Assembly: GCA_963748315.1 (NCBI GenBank)
Contig: CAVVIK010000006.1
Span: forward strand, 186,001 to 250,000
Direction of reading: 5' to 3'
From: DASPHG01 sp963748315
GTDB taxonomy: Bacteria; Actinomycetota; Thermoleophilia; Solirubrobacterales; Thermoleophilaceae
Length of the DNA stretch: 64,000 nucleotides
A model generated the notes under the pieces. That model saw only the letters and a list, made by a program, of their open reading frames with translations, had not been told where the DNA came from and searched no databases. Made by a program: the position numbers and the translations under genes. Positions 26,918-35,570 of the stretch are shown in pieces. Numbering within the stretch: position 1 is the first letter of the stretch; each line of letters starts with the position of its first letter.

Positions 26918-26953
26918 TTGTTAGTTGCGAATTAGCTCGCTAACAAATTTGTT
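26918..26953. promoter_or_regulatory. Divergent AT-rich operator region
   Basis: TTGTTAG at 26918-26924 and CTAACAA at 26940-26946 form a 7-bp inverted repeat, overlapping a perfect 12-bp palindrome AACAAATTTGTT at 26942-26953. It lies between the sigma factor (minus) and the BTAD regulator (plus, ATG at 26964) and is strikingly AT-rich against its surroundings. It is probably the binding site of a dimeric regulator, perhaps the BTAD protein itself. Confidence 0.5.
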
Positions 26954-26963
26954 GTAACCCAAA

Positions 26964-28199
26964 ATGGGGACACAGATCTGGTATGAGGTGTATGATCGCT
27001 CCAGGGTCGAATCGATGGACTCGGACTCGATGACGGCCGGCGCCACGGACGGCTCCGGACACACGGACGACGTCTTCGCGCGCCTTCCCTACGGCGTGCT
27101 CGTCGTCGAGCCCGGCGGGCTCGTGAGCGCGAGCAACCCCTGCGCCCAGGGCTACCTCCCCGCGCTCGAGGGCGCCGAGGCGCCACGCTGCGCGGAGTTG
27201 CTCGACTGCATGGCGCCCGGCGGGCCCTGCGCGGAGGGCTGCCTGGCCGAGCGGGCCGCGCAAGCCGATGCCCCGCTTCCCGAGATCCGGATCGACACCC
27301 GCAGCCCCGGAGGCGTCAGCGCGCTCTGGGTGACCGCCGCGCCGCTCGGCGACGGCCGCGGGCTTCTCCACCTGCGCCCCGGCGACGCGCGCGACCGCCG
27401 GCGCCGCAGCGATCCGCATTGGATCAGCGGCCCGCGGCTGCGGATCTCGGCGTTCGGGCGGATGCACGTGGACAGCCCCGAGGGGCCGCTCGGGGGCAAG
27501 TGGCTCCAGCAGCGCCCCGGCCACGTCCTCAAGTACCTGGTCTGCGAGCGCAACCGGGTCGTGCACGCCGAGGAGATCGCCGAGGCGCTGTGGCCGGGGG
27601 CGGGCCCGACGGCGCTCAACAACGTCCGCCACTTCGTCCACTCCCTGCGCGACAAGCTCGAGCCGGACCGCCCCAAGCGGGCGCCGTCGTCGTTCATCGC
27701 GGCCGTGCAGGGCGGCTACGCGATCGACCGCCGGCGGGTGCAGATCGACGCGGACGATTTCGAGGAGGCGGCGAAGAAGGGGATGGAGGCGGCTCGCCGG
27801 GGCGCGACCGCGGAGGCGGAGGCCGAGCTCGGCAAGGCGCTCGAGCTCTATCGCGGCGACTTCCTCTCCGACGAGCCGTACGCCGAATGGGCCTACGGCG
27901 AGCGCGACCGGCTGCGCGGCCTGACCACCCAGTGCCTGCGCCTGCTCGCGACGATCTTCGCGAAGCGCGACGACATCGACGGCGCGGCAGCGGTGCTCGA
28001 ACAGCTCGCCGAGCTCGAGCCCTACGACGCCGAGGTACACAAGCAGCTGCTGACCGCCTGGCTGCGCCTCGGGCGGCGGACCGAGGCTGCGCGGCGCTTC
28101 ACGTCATTCCGGATGCGGATGCTGCGCGAGTTCGGCGAGGAGCCGGACTTCGAGCTCGCAGAGCTGACGCAGACCGCGGCGCGGGCCCGCTCGCTCTAG
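26964..28199 (+). CDS. BTAD/SARP-type transcriptional regulator with PAS-like N-terminus
   Basis: 411 residues. Residues 35-130 (FARLPYGVLVVEPGGLVSASNP) resemble a PAS-like sensor and contain a Cys cluster (CAELLDCMAPGGPCAEGC) that could bind a metal or react to redox. Residues 150-250 are an OmpR-like winged helix (LLGGKWLQQRPGHVLKYLV, ALWPGAGPTALNNVRHFVHS) and 255-405 are a bacterial transcriptional activation domain (ADDFEEAAKKG, LYRGDFLSDEPYAEWA). This is the layout of SARP/AfsR-type activators. It is divergent from the ECF sigma gene and may control it. Confidence 0.82.
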   Translation: MGTQIWYEVYDRSRVESMDSDSMTAGATDGSGHTDDVFARLPYGVLVVEPGGLVSASNPCAQGYLPALEGAEAPRCAELLDCMAPGGPCAEGCLAERAAQADAPLPEIRIDTRSPGGVSALWVTAAPLGDGRGLLHLRPGDARDRRRRSDPHWISGPRLRISAFGRMHVDSPEGPLGGKWLQQRPGHVLKYLVCERNRVVHAEEIAEALWPGAGPTALNNVRHFVHSLRDKLEPDRPKRAPSSFIAAVQGGYAIDRRRVQIDADDFEEAAKKGMEAARRGATAEAEAELGKALELYRGDFLSDEPYAEWAYGERDRLRGLTTQCLRLLATIFAKRDDIDGAAAVLEQLAELEPYDAEVHKQLLTAWLRLGRRTEAARRFTSFRMRMLREFGEEPDFELAELTQTAARARSL

Positions 28200-28253
28200 C
28201 CGCGATCCCGCCCACCCGCCAGTTCTCCCGCTGTCCCTGCGTTAGGTCGTTGC

Positions 28254-29313
28254 ATGACCCTTACGGGGAAAGGCCTACTCCTGGCAGCATCCACGCGCGA
28301 CGATGAGCTCACCGCGCTGGCGGGCGCGCGCGCCGCCCACCGGCTGCCCGTCGCCAACCTGCCGCTCCTCTTCTACGGAATCGCGGCCATGCAGAAGTGC
28401 GGGGTCGAGGACGTCGCGGTGATCGTCTCGCCGGGGACCGCCGACGACGTGCAGAGTCTGCTCGCCGCCACCACCGACGGCATGCGGATCGGCTGCCTCG
28501 ACGCCGGCGAGCCACGCGGCCTCGTGCACGCGCTCCGCGCCGCCACGCACTTCCTCGACGACCGCCCCGTGATGGTCCACCTCGGGGACGCGCTCGTCGC
28601 ACAGCCGCTGCCGCCACTCTTCGACGAGCTCGAGCGCAGCGGTGGCGACGCGATCTTCCTGGTGCGGAACGCCGCAGAGTTCGGCATGCAGCCGCCGACG
28701 GGCGACGTGCGCCCGCTGCGGCTCGTCGAGGACAAGCCCGTGCCGCCCGCCGAGCAGGCGCTCGCGGGCGTGTTCGTGCTCGGGCCCGCCGCGATAGACA
28801 GCCGCACTCGAGCTGCCCGACGATGCGGGTGTGACGGAGATCGTGCGCGCGGTCGGCGACACCGGCCGGCTCGAGACCCGGATCGTCAACGGCTCGTGGA
28901 AGTACACGGGCGAGGTCGACGGGCTGCTCGCCGCGAACCGGATGGTCCTCGACGCGATCGAGCCCGACCTCGGCGGGTGCGACCTGTCGCAGGCGCGCAT
29001 CGAGGGGAGGGTCCAGATCCATCCCACCGCCGTGGTCGAGCGCAGCACGATCCGCGGCCCGGCCGTGATCGGCCCGCGTGCCGTGCTCCAGGACGCGTTC
29101 GTCGGCCCGTACAGCGCGGTCGGCGCGGAGGTCCGCCTCGAGGGTGCCGAGCTCGAGCACTCGATCGTGCTCGACCACGCGGTGATCAGGCACATCGGGC
29201 ACAGGCTCGAGGACAGCCTCGTGGGAAGCGGCGCGACCGTGACACGCGACTTCGCCTTCCCCTCCGGCCTGCGGCTGCGCGTCGGCCGCCGGGCCGAGGT
29301 CCTGCTCGCCTAG
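28254..29313 (+). CDS. Sugar nucleotidyltransferase-like pseudoenzyme with beta-helix, frameshifted
   Basis: Paralogue of the rmlA gene at 33649. N-terminal GLLLAASTRDDELTALAGAR sits where active enzymes have LILAGGRGTRLRP, so the nucleotide-binding loop and its Arg are lost; LPLLFYGIAAMQKCGVEDV, MVHLGDALV and SWKYTGEVDGLLAANRMVLD still align. A left-handed beta-helix follows (GRVQIHPTAVVERSTIRGPAVIG). The frame breaks near 28796-28808, and the second part begins AALELPDDAGVTEIV. Rejoined length is about 353 residues. Probably regulatory or structural and not a transferase. Confidence 0.7.
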
Positions 29314-29984
29314 GCGCGCCCGTAGACCGGGATCGCAGCGCCGCTCGTGACCGCGGCGTCGCCGGAGACGAGGAAGCGGATCACCTTCGCGATCTCGGCC
29401 GGCTGCACCCACTTCGAGAAGTCCGCATCGGGCTCCGCGGCGCGGTTCGCCGGCGTGTCGATCACGCTCGGGAGGATCGCGTTCGCGCGAATCCCGTCCG
29501 CGCGGTAGTCGGCGTCGAGCGCCTGCACGAACGCGAGCACGGCAGCCTTGGATGTGACGTACGCGGCGGCACCGGGGAACGGCCGCAGGGCAGGCCGGGC
29601 GGACACGCCGACGTACGCGCCACCGCCACGCTCGACGAGCCGCGGCATAGCCGCTCGCGCGAGCAGGAAGCCCGGCCGCAGGTTCAGCCGCAGCAGGCTC
29701 TCCCAGTCGTCGGGGTCGGTCTCGTGCACCCGCGGGCCGGAGGCAAAGCCGCCGACGAGGTTGACCACGGCGCCCAGATCCTCGACGCCGTTGACCGCCT
29801 CATCGACAGCATCCGGGTCCATCAGGTCGGCCTGGACCAGCGACAAGCCGTCCTCCTTCTGCACCCGCTCGAGCTCTCGCTCGACGACCCAGGTGGCCGT
29901 TACCGGGTGCCCTGCATCGAGCAGCTCGCGCAGGACGGCGCCGCCCAGCGCGCCGGTCCCGCCGGCCACGAGAACCGCGTCCAT
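29310..29984 (-). CDS. Short-chain dehydrogenase/reductase
   Basis: 224 residues. The Rossmann motif VAGGTGALGGAVLRELL is at the N-terminus, NLVGGF takes the place of NNAG and AYVTSKAAV is the YxxxK active site. ALDADYRADGIRANAILPSVIDT is typical of classical SDRs. Substrate and cofactor preference are not evident. It converges on and overlaps by 4 bp the nucleotidyltransferase-like gene. Confidence 0.85.
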   Translation of the reverse strand: MDAVLVAGGTGALGGAVLRELLDAGHPVTATWVVERELERVQKEDGLSLVQADLMDPDAVDEAVNGVEDLGAVVNLVGGFASGPRVHETDPDDWESLLRLNLRPGFLLARAAMPRLVERGGGAYVGVSARPALRPFPGAAAYVTSKAAVLAFVQALDADYRADGIRANAILPSVIDTPANRAAEPDADFSKWVQPAEIAKVIRFLVSGDAAVTSGAAIPVYGRA

Positions 29985-30040
29985 GCGGGCACTCTAAGCG
30001 CCGGGAGCCGTCCGGTGTCGGCCCTAAGTTGGGCCGCCGG

Positions 30041-31036
30041 ATGGAGCAGGCGATTCTCATACCGACGCTCAGCGAGAAGGTCTTCGCGCGTGATCTGGCG
30101 GACGGCCAGCAGGTCGAGACCGCCTTCGTCGTGCGCGAGGTCAGCCGGCGCGCAAAGCGCAACGGCGACGCGTTCCTGAAGCTCCAGCTCGGCGACGTGA
30201 CGGGCCGTGTCGAGGCGGTCTGCTGGGACGACGTGGACAGCGTGGCCGAGAGCTCGGCGGCGGGCACCGTCGTAATCGTGCGCGGCACCTACTCGGTAGA
30301 CGACCGCTACGGGTCGACGCTGACGATCCGCACGCTGAGGGCCGCGGGCGACGGCGAATACGACCCCCAGGACCTGCACGAGTGCGCGCCGATCCCGTTC
30401 GCGCAGATGGAGGCCGACCTCCGCGAGCTGATCGGCACCGTCCAGTGCCCGTACCTGAGCCAGCTGCTCGAGCGCTGCCTGTCGCCGGACGGGCGGATCT
30501 GGCAGCGGTGGAGCGTGTGGCCCGCGGCCAAGCACTACCACCAGGCCTACCGCCACGGGCTGCTCGAGCACTGCCTCTCCGTCGCCCAGGGCGTCAGCGC
30601 CATGGCCGCCACCTTCGGCGGGCTCGACCGCGACGTCGCGGTCACCGGGGCGATCCTGCACGACATCGGCAAGATCGAGGCGTACGAGATGGACGGCGAG
30701 GCGATCGACCTCTCGGACGCCGGCAAGCTCCAGGGCGAGATCCCGCTCGGGTACCACATCGTCAGGCGCGAGATCGAGGAGATCCCGGGCTTCCCGGCCG
30801 AGACGGCCGAGGCCGTCCTCCACATCATCCTGTCCCACCACGGCTCGCTCGAGCACGGCAGCCCCGTGGTCCCGTGCACGCGCGAGGCCACCCTCGTCCA
30901 CGCGATCGACAACCTCGGCGGCAAGCTCGGCAGCTTCGACCGGCTCGAAAAGTCGCTCAGCGACGGCGAGCGCTGGTCGCGCTTCGACCGCGCGCTGGAC
31001 GGCTCGGCGTACTTCGCGCGCCGCGACGCGGCCTAG
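30041..31036 (+). CDS. YhaM-like 3'-5' exoribonuclease family (OB-fold plus HD)
   Basis: 331 residues from the ATG at 30041 (a TTG at 30029 in frame is less likely). Residues 20-105 form an OB-fold nucleic-acid-binding domain (AKRNGDAFLKLQLGDVTG), and residues 150-310 an HD domain with HGLLEHCLSV, ILHDIGKIEAY, HIILSHHGSLEHGS and LVHAIDNLGGKL. This pair of domains defines the YhaM/CBF1 exonuclease family that shortens RNA and single-stranded DNA from the 3' end. The metal-binding residues appear intact. Confidence 0.82.
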   Translation: MEQAILIPTLSEKVFARDLADGQQVETAFVVREVSRRAKRNGDAFLKLQLGDVTGRVEAVCWDDVDSVAESSAAGTVVIVRGTYSVDDRYGSTLTIRTLRAAGDGEYDPQDLHECAPIPFAQMEADLRELIGTVQCPYLSQLLERCLSPDGRIWQRWSVWPAAKHYHQAYRHGLLEHCLSVAQGVSAMAATFGGLDRDVAVTGAILHDIGKIEAYEMDGEAIDLSDAGKLQGEIPLGYHIVRREIEEIPGFPAETAEAVLHIILSHHGSLEHGSPVVPCTREATLVHAIDNLGGKLGSFDRLEKSLSDGERWSRFDRALDGSAYFARRDAA

Positions 31037-31122
31037 CCAGCCCGCAAAAAGCGGAAAAGCGCGCATCCCCGTCGCATAACGGGGGTCCGGCGTGCGTTTC
31101 CCTTCCTTATGCTGGGCCAGCA

Positions 31123-33183
31123 GTGGCAAAAGACACCGAAAAGCTCATCCGCCAGCTTTCGCTGATCTCGTTCCTGATGGCCGAGCGGCGCTCCGTGACC
31201 GCCCTCGAGATCAAGCAGGAGGTGGAGGGCTACTCGGGGATGAACGACGACGCCTTCGCGCGCCGCTTCTACGCCGACCGGGCGGAGCTCGAGTCGCTGG
31301 GGATCGACCTGAAGGTCGACAAGCCGGCCGACGGCTCGTACGAGGCGGAGAGCTACACGCTGCCGCCGGAGAACTTCTACCTGCCGGCGATCGAGTTCTC
31401 GGACGCGGAGCTCGGCGCGCTGCGGATGGCGCTCAGCCTGCTCGACGGCGAGTTCGCGTACGCGGAGCCGCTGCGGCTCGCGCTCCAGCAGCTCTCGTGG
31501 GGGAAGCCGTCGCCGCTCGGCACGGCCGAGAACCAGCCGGTCGCGCTCGCCCAGACCGCCGAGGCCGGCGGGCGCGAGCTGTCGCAGCGGTTGTCGAAGG
31601 TCGAGACCGCGATCTTCCGCCGCAAGACGATCGTCTTCGACTACTACACGATCGGCCGCGACGCGGAGGAGAAGCGCAAGGTCGACCCGTATCAGCTCCT
31701 CTACCAGCGCGGGCAGTTCTATTTGATCGGCTACTCGCACGAGCGGCAGGACATCCGCGTGTTCAGGCTGTCGCGCATCCGCGGGAAGGTCTCCTACTCG
31801 TCCAAGGCCGAGCATGACTTCGCGCGCCCGGAGGACTTCGACCACCGCTGGTACGCCACCCGCACCGACTGGCAGCTCGGCGAGCCGGAGGGCACCGCCC
31901 GGATCTGGCTCTCCCCGCGCGTCGACTGGCTGATCGAGCGCCACTACGGCCACGCGGGCGGCATCAAGCCGGCCGCCGACGTGGATGACGCACCCGGTGA
32001 CGGCTCGGTCTTCGAGACCGAGTACGCCGACCCGCGCGCGATCGTCGCGTGGGTGCTCGAGCTCGGCGACCGCGCGCGCCTGCTCGGACCGGACGAGCTC
32101 GTCGACCTGGCCGCGGAGCGGCTCGAGCTGATCGTCGAGCGCCACAGCGGCGCATTCGAAACCGCAAAGCCGAAGGCGCGCAAGGCGGAGCGCGCCGAGG
32201 CAGAGCCGGAGGAGGGCAAGGGCGACTCGCCGATCCGGCCTGAGCGCTTCGCGCGCCTCGTCACGCTCGCGAGCATCCTGATCAAGGCCGCGCGCGAGGG
32301 CACGAAGCTCGACCTCGCCCCGCTCTGCCAGCAGCTCAACGTCACCGAACAGGAGCTGCAGGAGGACATCGACGTGCTGAACGTCGTCAACTTCGGCGGC
32401 GGCAGCTACGTGGTCTACGCCGAGGTCCAGGGGGACACGATCGAGGTCGACCCCGAGCCATACGGCGACAACTTTGCGCGCCCGGCACGTCTCCTGCCGC
32501 TGCAGGCGAAGGCGCTGGTCGCCGCGATCGACCTGATCGGCGAGCACATCCCCGAGGGCTCGCTCGAGTCGGCACGGCAGAAGATCGTCGACGCGCTCGG
32601 GCAGGACCCGTCGCAGGACGGGCTCCAGATCACCCGTGCGAAGGGCGACGACTCCGACGTCGCGCGCGTCCTCAGCGAGGGCATCGTCCGCAACCGCGTC
32701 GTGGAGATCGACTACTACAAGGAGAACGAGGACGACTTCTCGATCCGCAGGATCGAGCCGTACCAGCTGGCCAACGGCCGCGAGGGGTGGTACGTCGTCT
32801 CATTCGATCTCGAGCGCGAGGACACGCGCACCTTCCGGCTCGACCGCATCCGCTCCGCGGACGTCACCAAGGAGAAGTTCGAGCCGCGCGAGGGGGTCGA
32901 GGCCGACACCCGCGGCTGGCTGCGGACGGGCGAGGTCGAGGGCTCCCAGGTAGCCCGGATCTGGTGGTCGCCCGAGCGCGCCCGCTGGGCCCGCGAGGAC
33001 AAGCGCGTGGTGGAGGAGCTGAAGGACGGGGCTGTCATCGTCGAGCTGCCGTTCCAGGGCACGAACTGGCTGGTCCACCAGATCCTCAGCCTCGGCGGCG
33101 ACGCCGTCGTGCTCGAGCCGGACGAGGCACGCAGCGCCGTGCTCGAGGGCGCCGAGGCGCTCGCGGGCCTGGCTCGCAGCTGA
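31123..33183 (+). CDS. Fused PafB-PafC WYL-domain regulator
   Basis: 686 residues. The first half (about 1-345) has an N-terminal helix-turn-helix (KLIRQLSLISFLMAERRSVT) and a WYL domain (YQLLYQRGQFYLIGYSHERQDIRVFRLSRI). A charged linker (KPKARKAERAEAEPEEGKG) leads to a second HTH (ARLVTLASILIKAAREGTKL) and a second WYL domain (YQLANGREGWYVVSFDLE, DTRTFRLDRIRSADV) with its extension. PafB and PafC control the LexA-independent DNA-damage response in mycobacteria; natural fusions are known in other actinobacteria. The GTG start at 31123 was picked because homology begins there. Pup-proteasome genes are absent nearby. Confidence 0.85.
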   Translation: MAKDTEKLIRQLSLISFLMAERRSVTALEIKQEVEGYSGMNDDAFARRFYADRAELESLGIDLKVDKPADGSYEAESYTLPPENFYLPAIEFSDAELGALRMALSLLDGEFAYAEPLRLALQQLSWGKPSPLGTAENQPVALAQTAEAGGRELSQRLSKVETAIFRRKTIVFDYYTIGRDAEEKRKVDPYQLLYQRGQFYLIGYSHERQDIRVFRLSRIRGKVSYSSKAEHDFARPEDFDHRWYATRTDWQLGEPEGTARIWLSPRVDWLIERHYGHAGGIKPAADVDDAPGDGSVFETEYADPRAIVAWVLELGDRARLLGPDELVDLAAERLELIVERHSGAFETAKPKARKAERAEAEPEEGKGDSPIRPERFARLVTLASILIKAAREGTKLDLAPLCQQLNVTEQELQEDIDVLNVVNFGGGSYVVYAEVQGDTIEVDPEPYGDNFARPARLLPLQAKALVAAIDLIGEHIPEGSLESARQKIVDALGQDPSQDGLQITRAKGDDSDVARVLSEGIVRNRVVEIDYYKENEDDFSIRRIEPYQLANGREGWYVVSFDLEREDTRTFRLDRIRSADVTKEKFEPREGVEADTRGWLRTGEVEGSQVARIWWSPERARWAREDKRVVEELKDGAVIVELPFQGTNWLVHQILSLGGDAVVLEPDEARSAVLEGAEALAGLARS

Positions 33184-33199
33184 GTAGGTTTCGCCGCAC

Positions 33200-33649
33200 A
33201 TGTCGCGGCGCGATGAGATCCGCATGTCGGACGATGAAGTGCGCGCGTTCCTCGAAGAGCAGATGGTGATGACGATCGGAACCATCGGCCCGAACGGCCG
33301 CCCGCATCTCGTGGCCCTGTGGTACGTGCCCGACGGCCTCGGCATGACAGGCTGGACGTATGCGAAGTCGCAGAAGGCGAAGAACCTCGAACGCGACCCG
33401 CGCGCGACCATCCAAATCGAAACCGGCGTCCAGTACCACGAGCTGCGCGGCGTGATGATGGAGTGCGACGTGGAAATGGACCGCGACGCAAAGCCGTATG
33501 GGCTGGCGCTCTTCGAGCGCTATGCCGGCACGCTGGACGAGTCGGTCACGGCGATGGTCGAGAAGCAGGCGCCGAAGCGGGTCGGGCTGCGCTTCAAGCC
33601 CACGCGGATCGTCTCGTGGGACCACTCGAAGCTCGGCGGGAGTTACTGA
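33200..33649 (+). CDS. PPOX/split-barrel flavin- or F420-binding protein
   Basis: 149 residues with a split beta-barrel pattern: FLEEQMVMTIGTIGPNGRPHLVALWYV, then TYAKSQKAKNLERDPRATIQIE. This is the pyridoxamine-5'-phosphate-oxidase-like family, whose actinobacterial members often bind F420 and reduce biliverdin or nitro compounds. It overlaps rmlA by one base (TGATG), so it is in the same transcription unit. Confidence 0.78.
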   Translation: MSRRDEIRMSDDEVRAFLEEQMVMTIGTIGPNGRPHLVALWYVPDGLGMTGWTYAKSQKAKNLERDPRATIQIETGVQYHELRGVMMECDVEMDRDAKPYGLALFERYAGTLDESVTAMVEKQAPKRVGLRFKPTRIVSWDHSKLGGSY

Positions 33650-34725
33650 TGGAAGCGCTGAAAGGTTTGATCCTCGCCGGCGGCCGCGGCACCCGCTTGC
33701 GCCCGATCACCTACACGAGCGCGAAGCAGCTCGTGCCGGTGGCGAACAAACCGGTGCTGTTCTACGGCGTCGAGGCGATGGCCGCCGCGGGAATCCGTGA
33801 CGTCGGGATCATCATCGCCCCGGAAACCGGTGCCGAGATTCGGGCGGCGGCCGGGGACGGCTCGGCGTTCGGGCTCGACATCACCTACATCGAGCAGGAG
33901 GAGCCGCTCGGGCTCGCGCACGCCGTCCTGACCGCGGAGAAGTACCTCGCGGGGTCGCCGTTCGTGATGTACCTGGGCGACAACCTCCTGCGCGACGGGA
34001 TCACCGGCCTCGTGGAGACATTCCGCTCGGAGGAGCCGGACGCGCTGATCCTGCTGACCCCCGTCCCCGACCCCGAGCACTACGGCGTGGCGGAGCTCGA
34101 CGGCGACGGACGCGTCGCCAGGCTGGCCGAGAAGCCCTCCGAGCCCACGACCGATCTCGCCCTGGTCGGCGTCTACATGTTCACGCAGTCGGTGTTCGAG
34201 GCCGCGCGCGCGATCAAGCCTTCCGGCCGCGGCGAGCTCGAGATCACCGACGCCATCCAGCACCTCGTCGACGCGGACCTGCGCGTCGATCCGCACATCG
34301 TCCGCGGCTGGTGGAAGGACACCGGGCAGGTCCAGGACATGCTCGAGGCGAATCGCCTGATCCTCGACGAGATCGAGGAGCGCCACGACGGGGAGCTGAT
34401 CGAGTCGCGCGTTGAGGGCCGCGTCGCGATCGAGCGCGGCGCCCGGCTGGAGCGCACGACGGTGCGCGGCCCCGCGATCATCGGGCGCGGCGCCGTCCTC
34501 ACCGACGCCTACATCGGCCCCTACACGGCGATCGGCGACCACGTCGTGGTCGCGAACGCCGAGATCGAGCACGCAATCGTGCTCGAGGGCTCGTCGATCC
34601 AGGATCTCCACGGGAGAATCGAGGCGAGCCTGATCGGCAAGAACGTGGCCATCGCCCGTGGGCCCGAACTGCCGCGCGCATATCGCTTCGTCGTCGGCGA
34701 CAACGCCGAGATCGCCATTCTGTAA
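33649..34725 (+). CDS. rmlA: Glucose-1-phosphate thymidylyltransferase, long form
   Basis: 358 residues. The nucleotide-binding signature LILAGGRGTRLRPITY and the Lys in AKQLVPVANKP are complete, as are YIEQEEPLGLAHAV, MYLGDN and WKDTGQVQDMLEANRLI. A C-terminal left-handed beta-helix (about residues 255-350) makes it the long StrD/GraD-like form. It joins dTTP and glucose-1-phosphate to dTDP-glucose, the first step to dTDP-rhamnose. It is followed by rmlD and rmlB with near-zero spacing; rmlC is not in the window. Confidence 0.88.
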   Translation: MEALKGLILAGGRGTRLRPITYTSAKQLVPVANKPVLFYGVEAMAAAGIRDVGIIIAPETGAEIRAAAGDGSAFGLDITYIEQEEPLGLAHAVLTAEKYLAGSPFVMYLGDNLLRDGITGLVETFRSEEPDALILLTPVPDPEHYGVAELDGDGRVARLAEKPSEPTTDLALVGVYMFTQSVFEAARAIKPSGRGELEITDAIQHLVDADLRVDPHIVRGWWKDTGQVQDMLEANRLILDEIEERHDGELIESRVEGRVAIERGARLERTTVRGPAIIGRGAVLTDAYIGPYTAIGDHVVVANAEIEHAIVLEGSSIQDLHGRIEASLIGKNVAIARGPELPRAYRFVVGDNAEIAIL

Positions 34726-34727
34726 GC

Positions 34728-35570
34728 GTGAAGATCCTGGTCACAGGAGCCGGCGGGATGCTCGGGACCGACGTCGTTCGCGCGGCGAGGTATTGGAACC
34801 ACGACGTCGTCCCGCTCACGCACGCGGAGCTCGACATCACCGATGCCAAGGCAGTCTGGCGCGCATGCGTGAAGGAGAAGCCCGAGGTGGTCGTGAACTG
34901 CGCCGCCTACACGGACGTCGACGCCGCACAGGACGACCTCGAGGGCGCATCGCGCGTAAACGTCGAGGGCAGCCGTCACGTCGCGCTCGGGGCCGCAGAG
35001 GTCGGCGCCAGCGTCGTCTATCCCTCGACGGATTACGTCTTCGACGGGCTCAAGGGTGCGCCGTACGTCGAGTCCGACACACCGCGCGCGCTGTCGGTCT
35101 ACGGACAGACGAAGGCGGCCGGCGAGGCCGAGACGGCGGCGGCGAACCAGCGCTATTACATCGTGCGCAGCTCATGGCTGTTCGGCACGGCGGGCAGGAA
35201 CTTCGTCGACACGATGCTCGCGCTGGGCCACGACCAGGGCGACGTCGTAGTGGTGCGCGACCAGGTCGGCTGCCCCACGTACACCGCGCACCTCGCCGAC
35301 GCGCTCGTGCGCCTGATCGGCACGACCGCCTTCGGCATCCACCACATCGCAGGCCAGGGCGAGTGCTCGTGGTACGAGTTCGCCGAAGAGATCTTCCGCC
35401 AGAGCTCGCTCGAGGTCCGGATGCTCTCGATGACCACCGCCGAGCTCTCGAGGCCCGCTCCCCGGCCGCCGTACTCCGTGCTCTCGACCGAGCGCACCGA
35501 GGCCATCTACCTTCCCGACTGGCAGGAGGGCCTCGCCTCGTATCTGGCCGAGCGGGCGGTCGCGACGTGA
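34728..35570 (+). CDS. rmlD: dTDP-4-dehydrorhamnose reductase
   Basis: 280 residues. The NAD(P)-binding motif VTGAGGMLG is at the N-terminus, NCAAYTDVDAAQ and YPSTDYVFDG are family signatures, and YGQTKAAGE provides the YxxxK active site. GCPTYTAHLADALVRL is also typical. It reduces dTDP-4-keto-rhamnose to dTDP-rhamnose. A GTG start lies 2 bp after rmlA, and its stop overlaps the rmlB start by 4 bp. Confidence 0.9.
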   Translation: MKILVTGAGGMLGTDVVRAARYWNHDVVPLTHAELDITDAKAVWRACVKEKPEVVVNCAAYTDVDAAQDDLEGASRVNVEGSRHVALGAAEVGASVVYPSTDYVFDGLKGAPYVESDTPRALSVYGQTKAAGEAETAAANQRYYIVRSSWLFGTAGRNFVDTMLALGHDQGDVVVVRDQVGCPTYTAHLADALVRLIGTTAFGIHHIAGQGECSWYEFAEEIFRQSSLEVRMLSMTTAELSRPAPRPPYSVLSTERTEAIYLPDWQEGLASYLAERAVAT

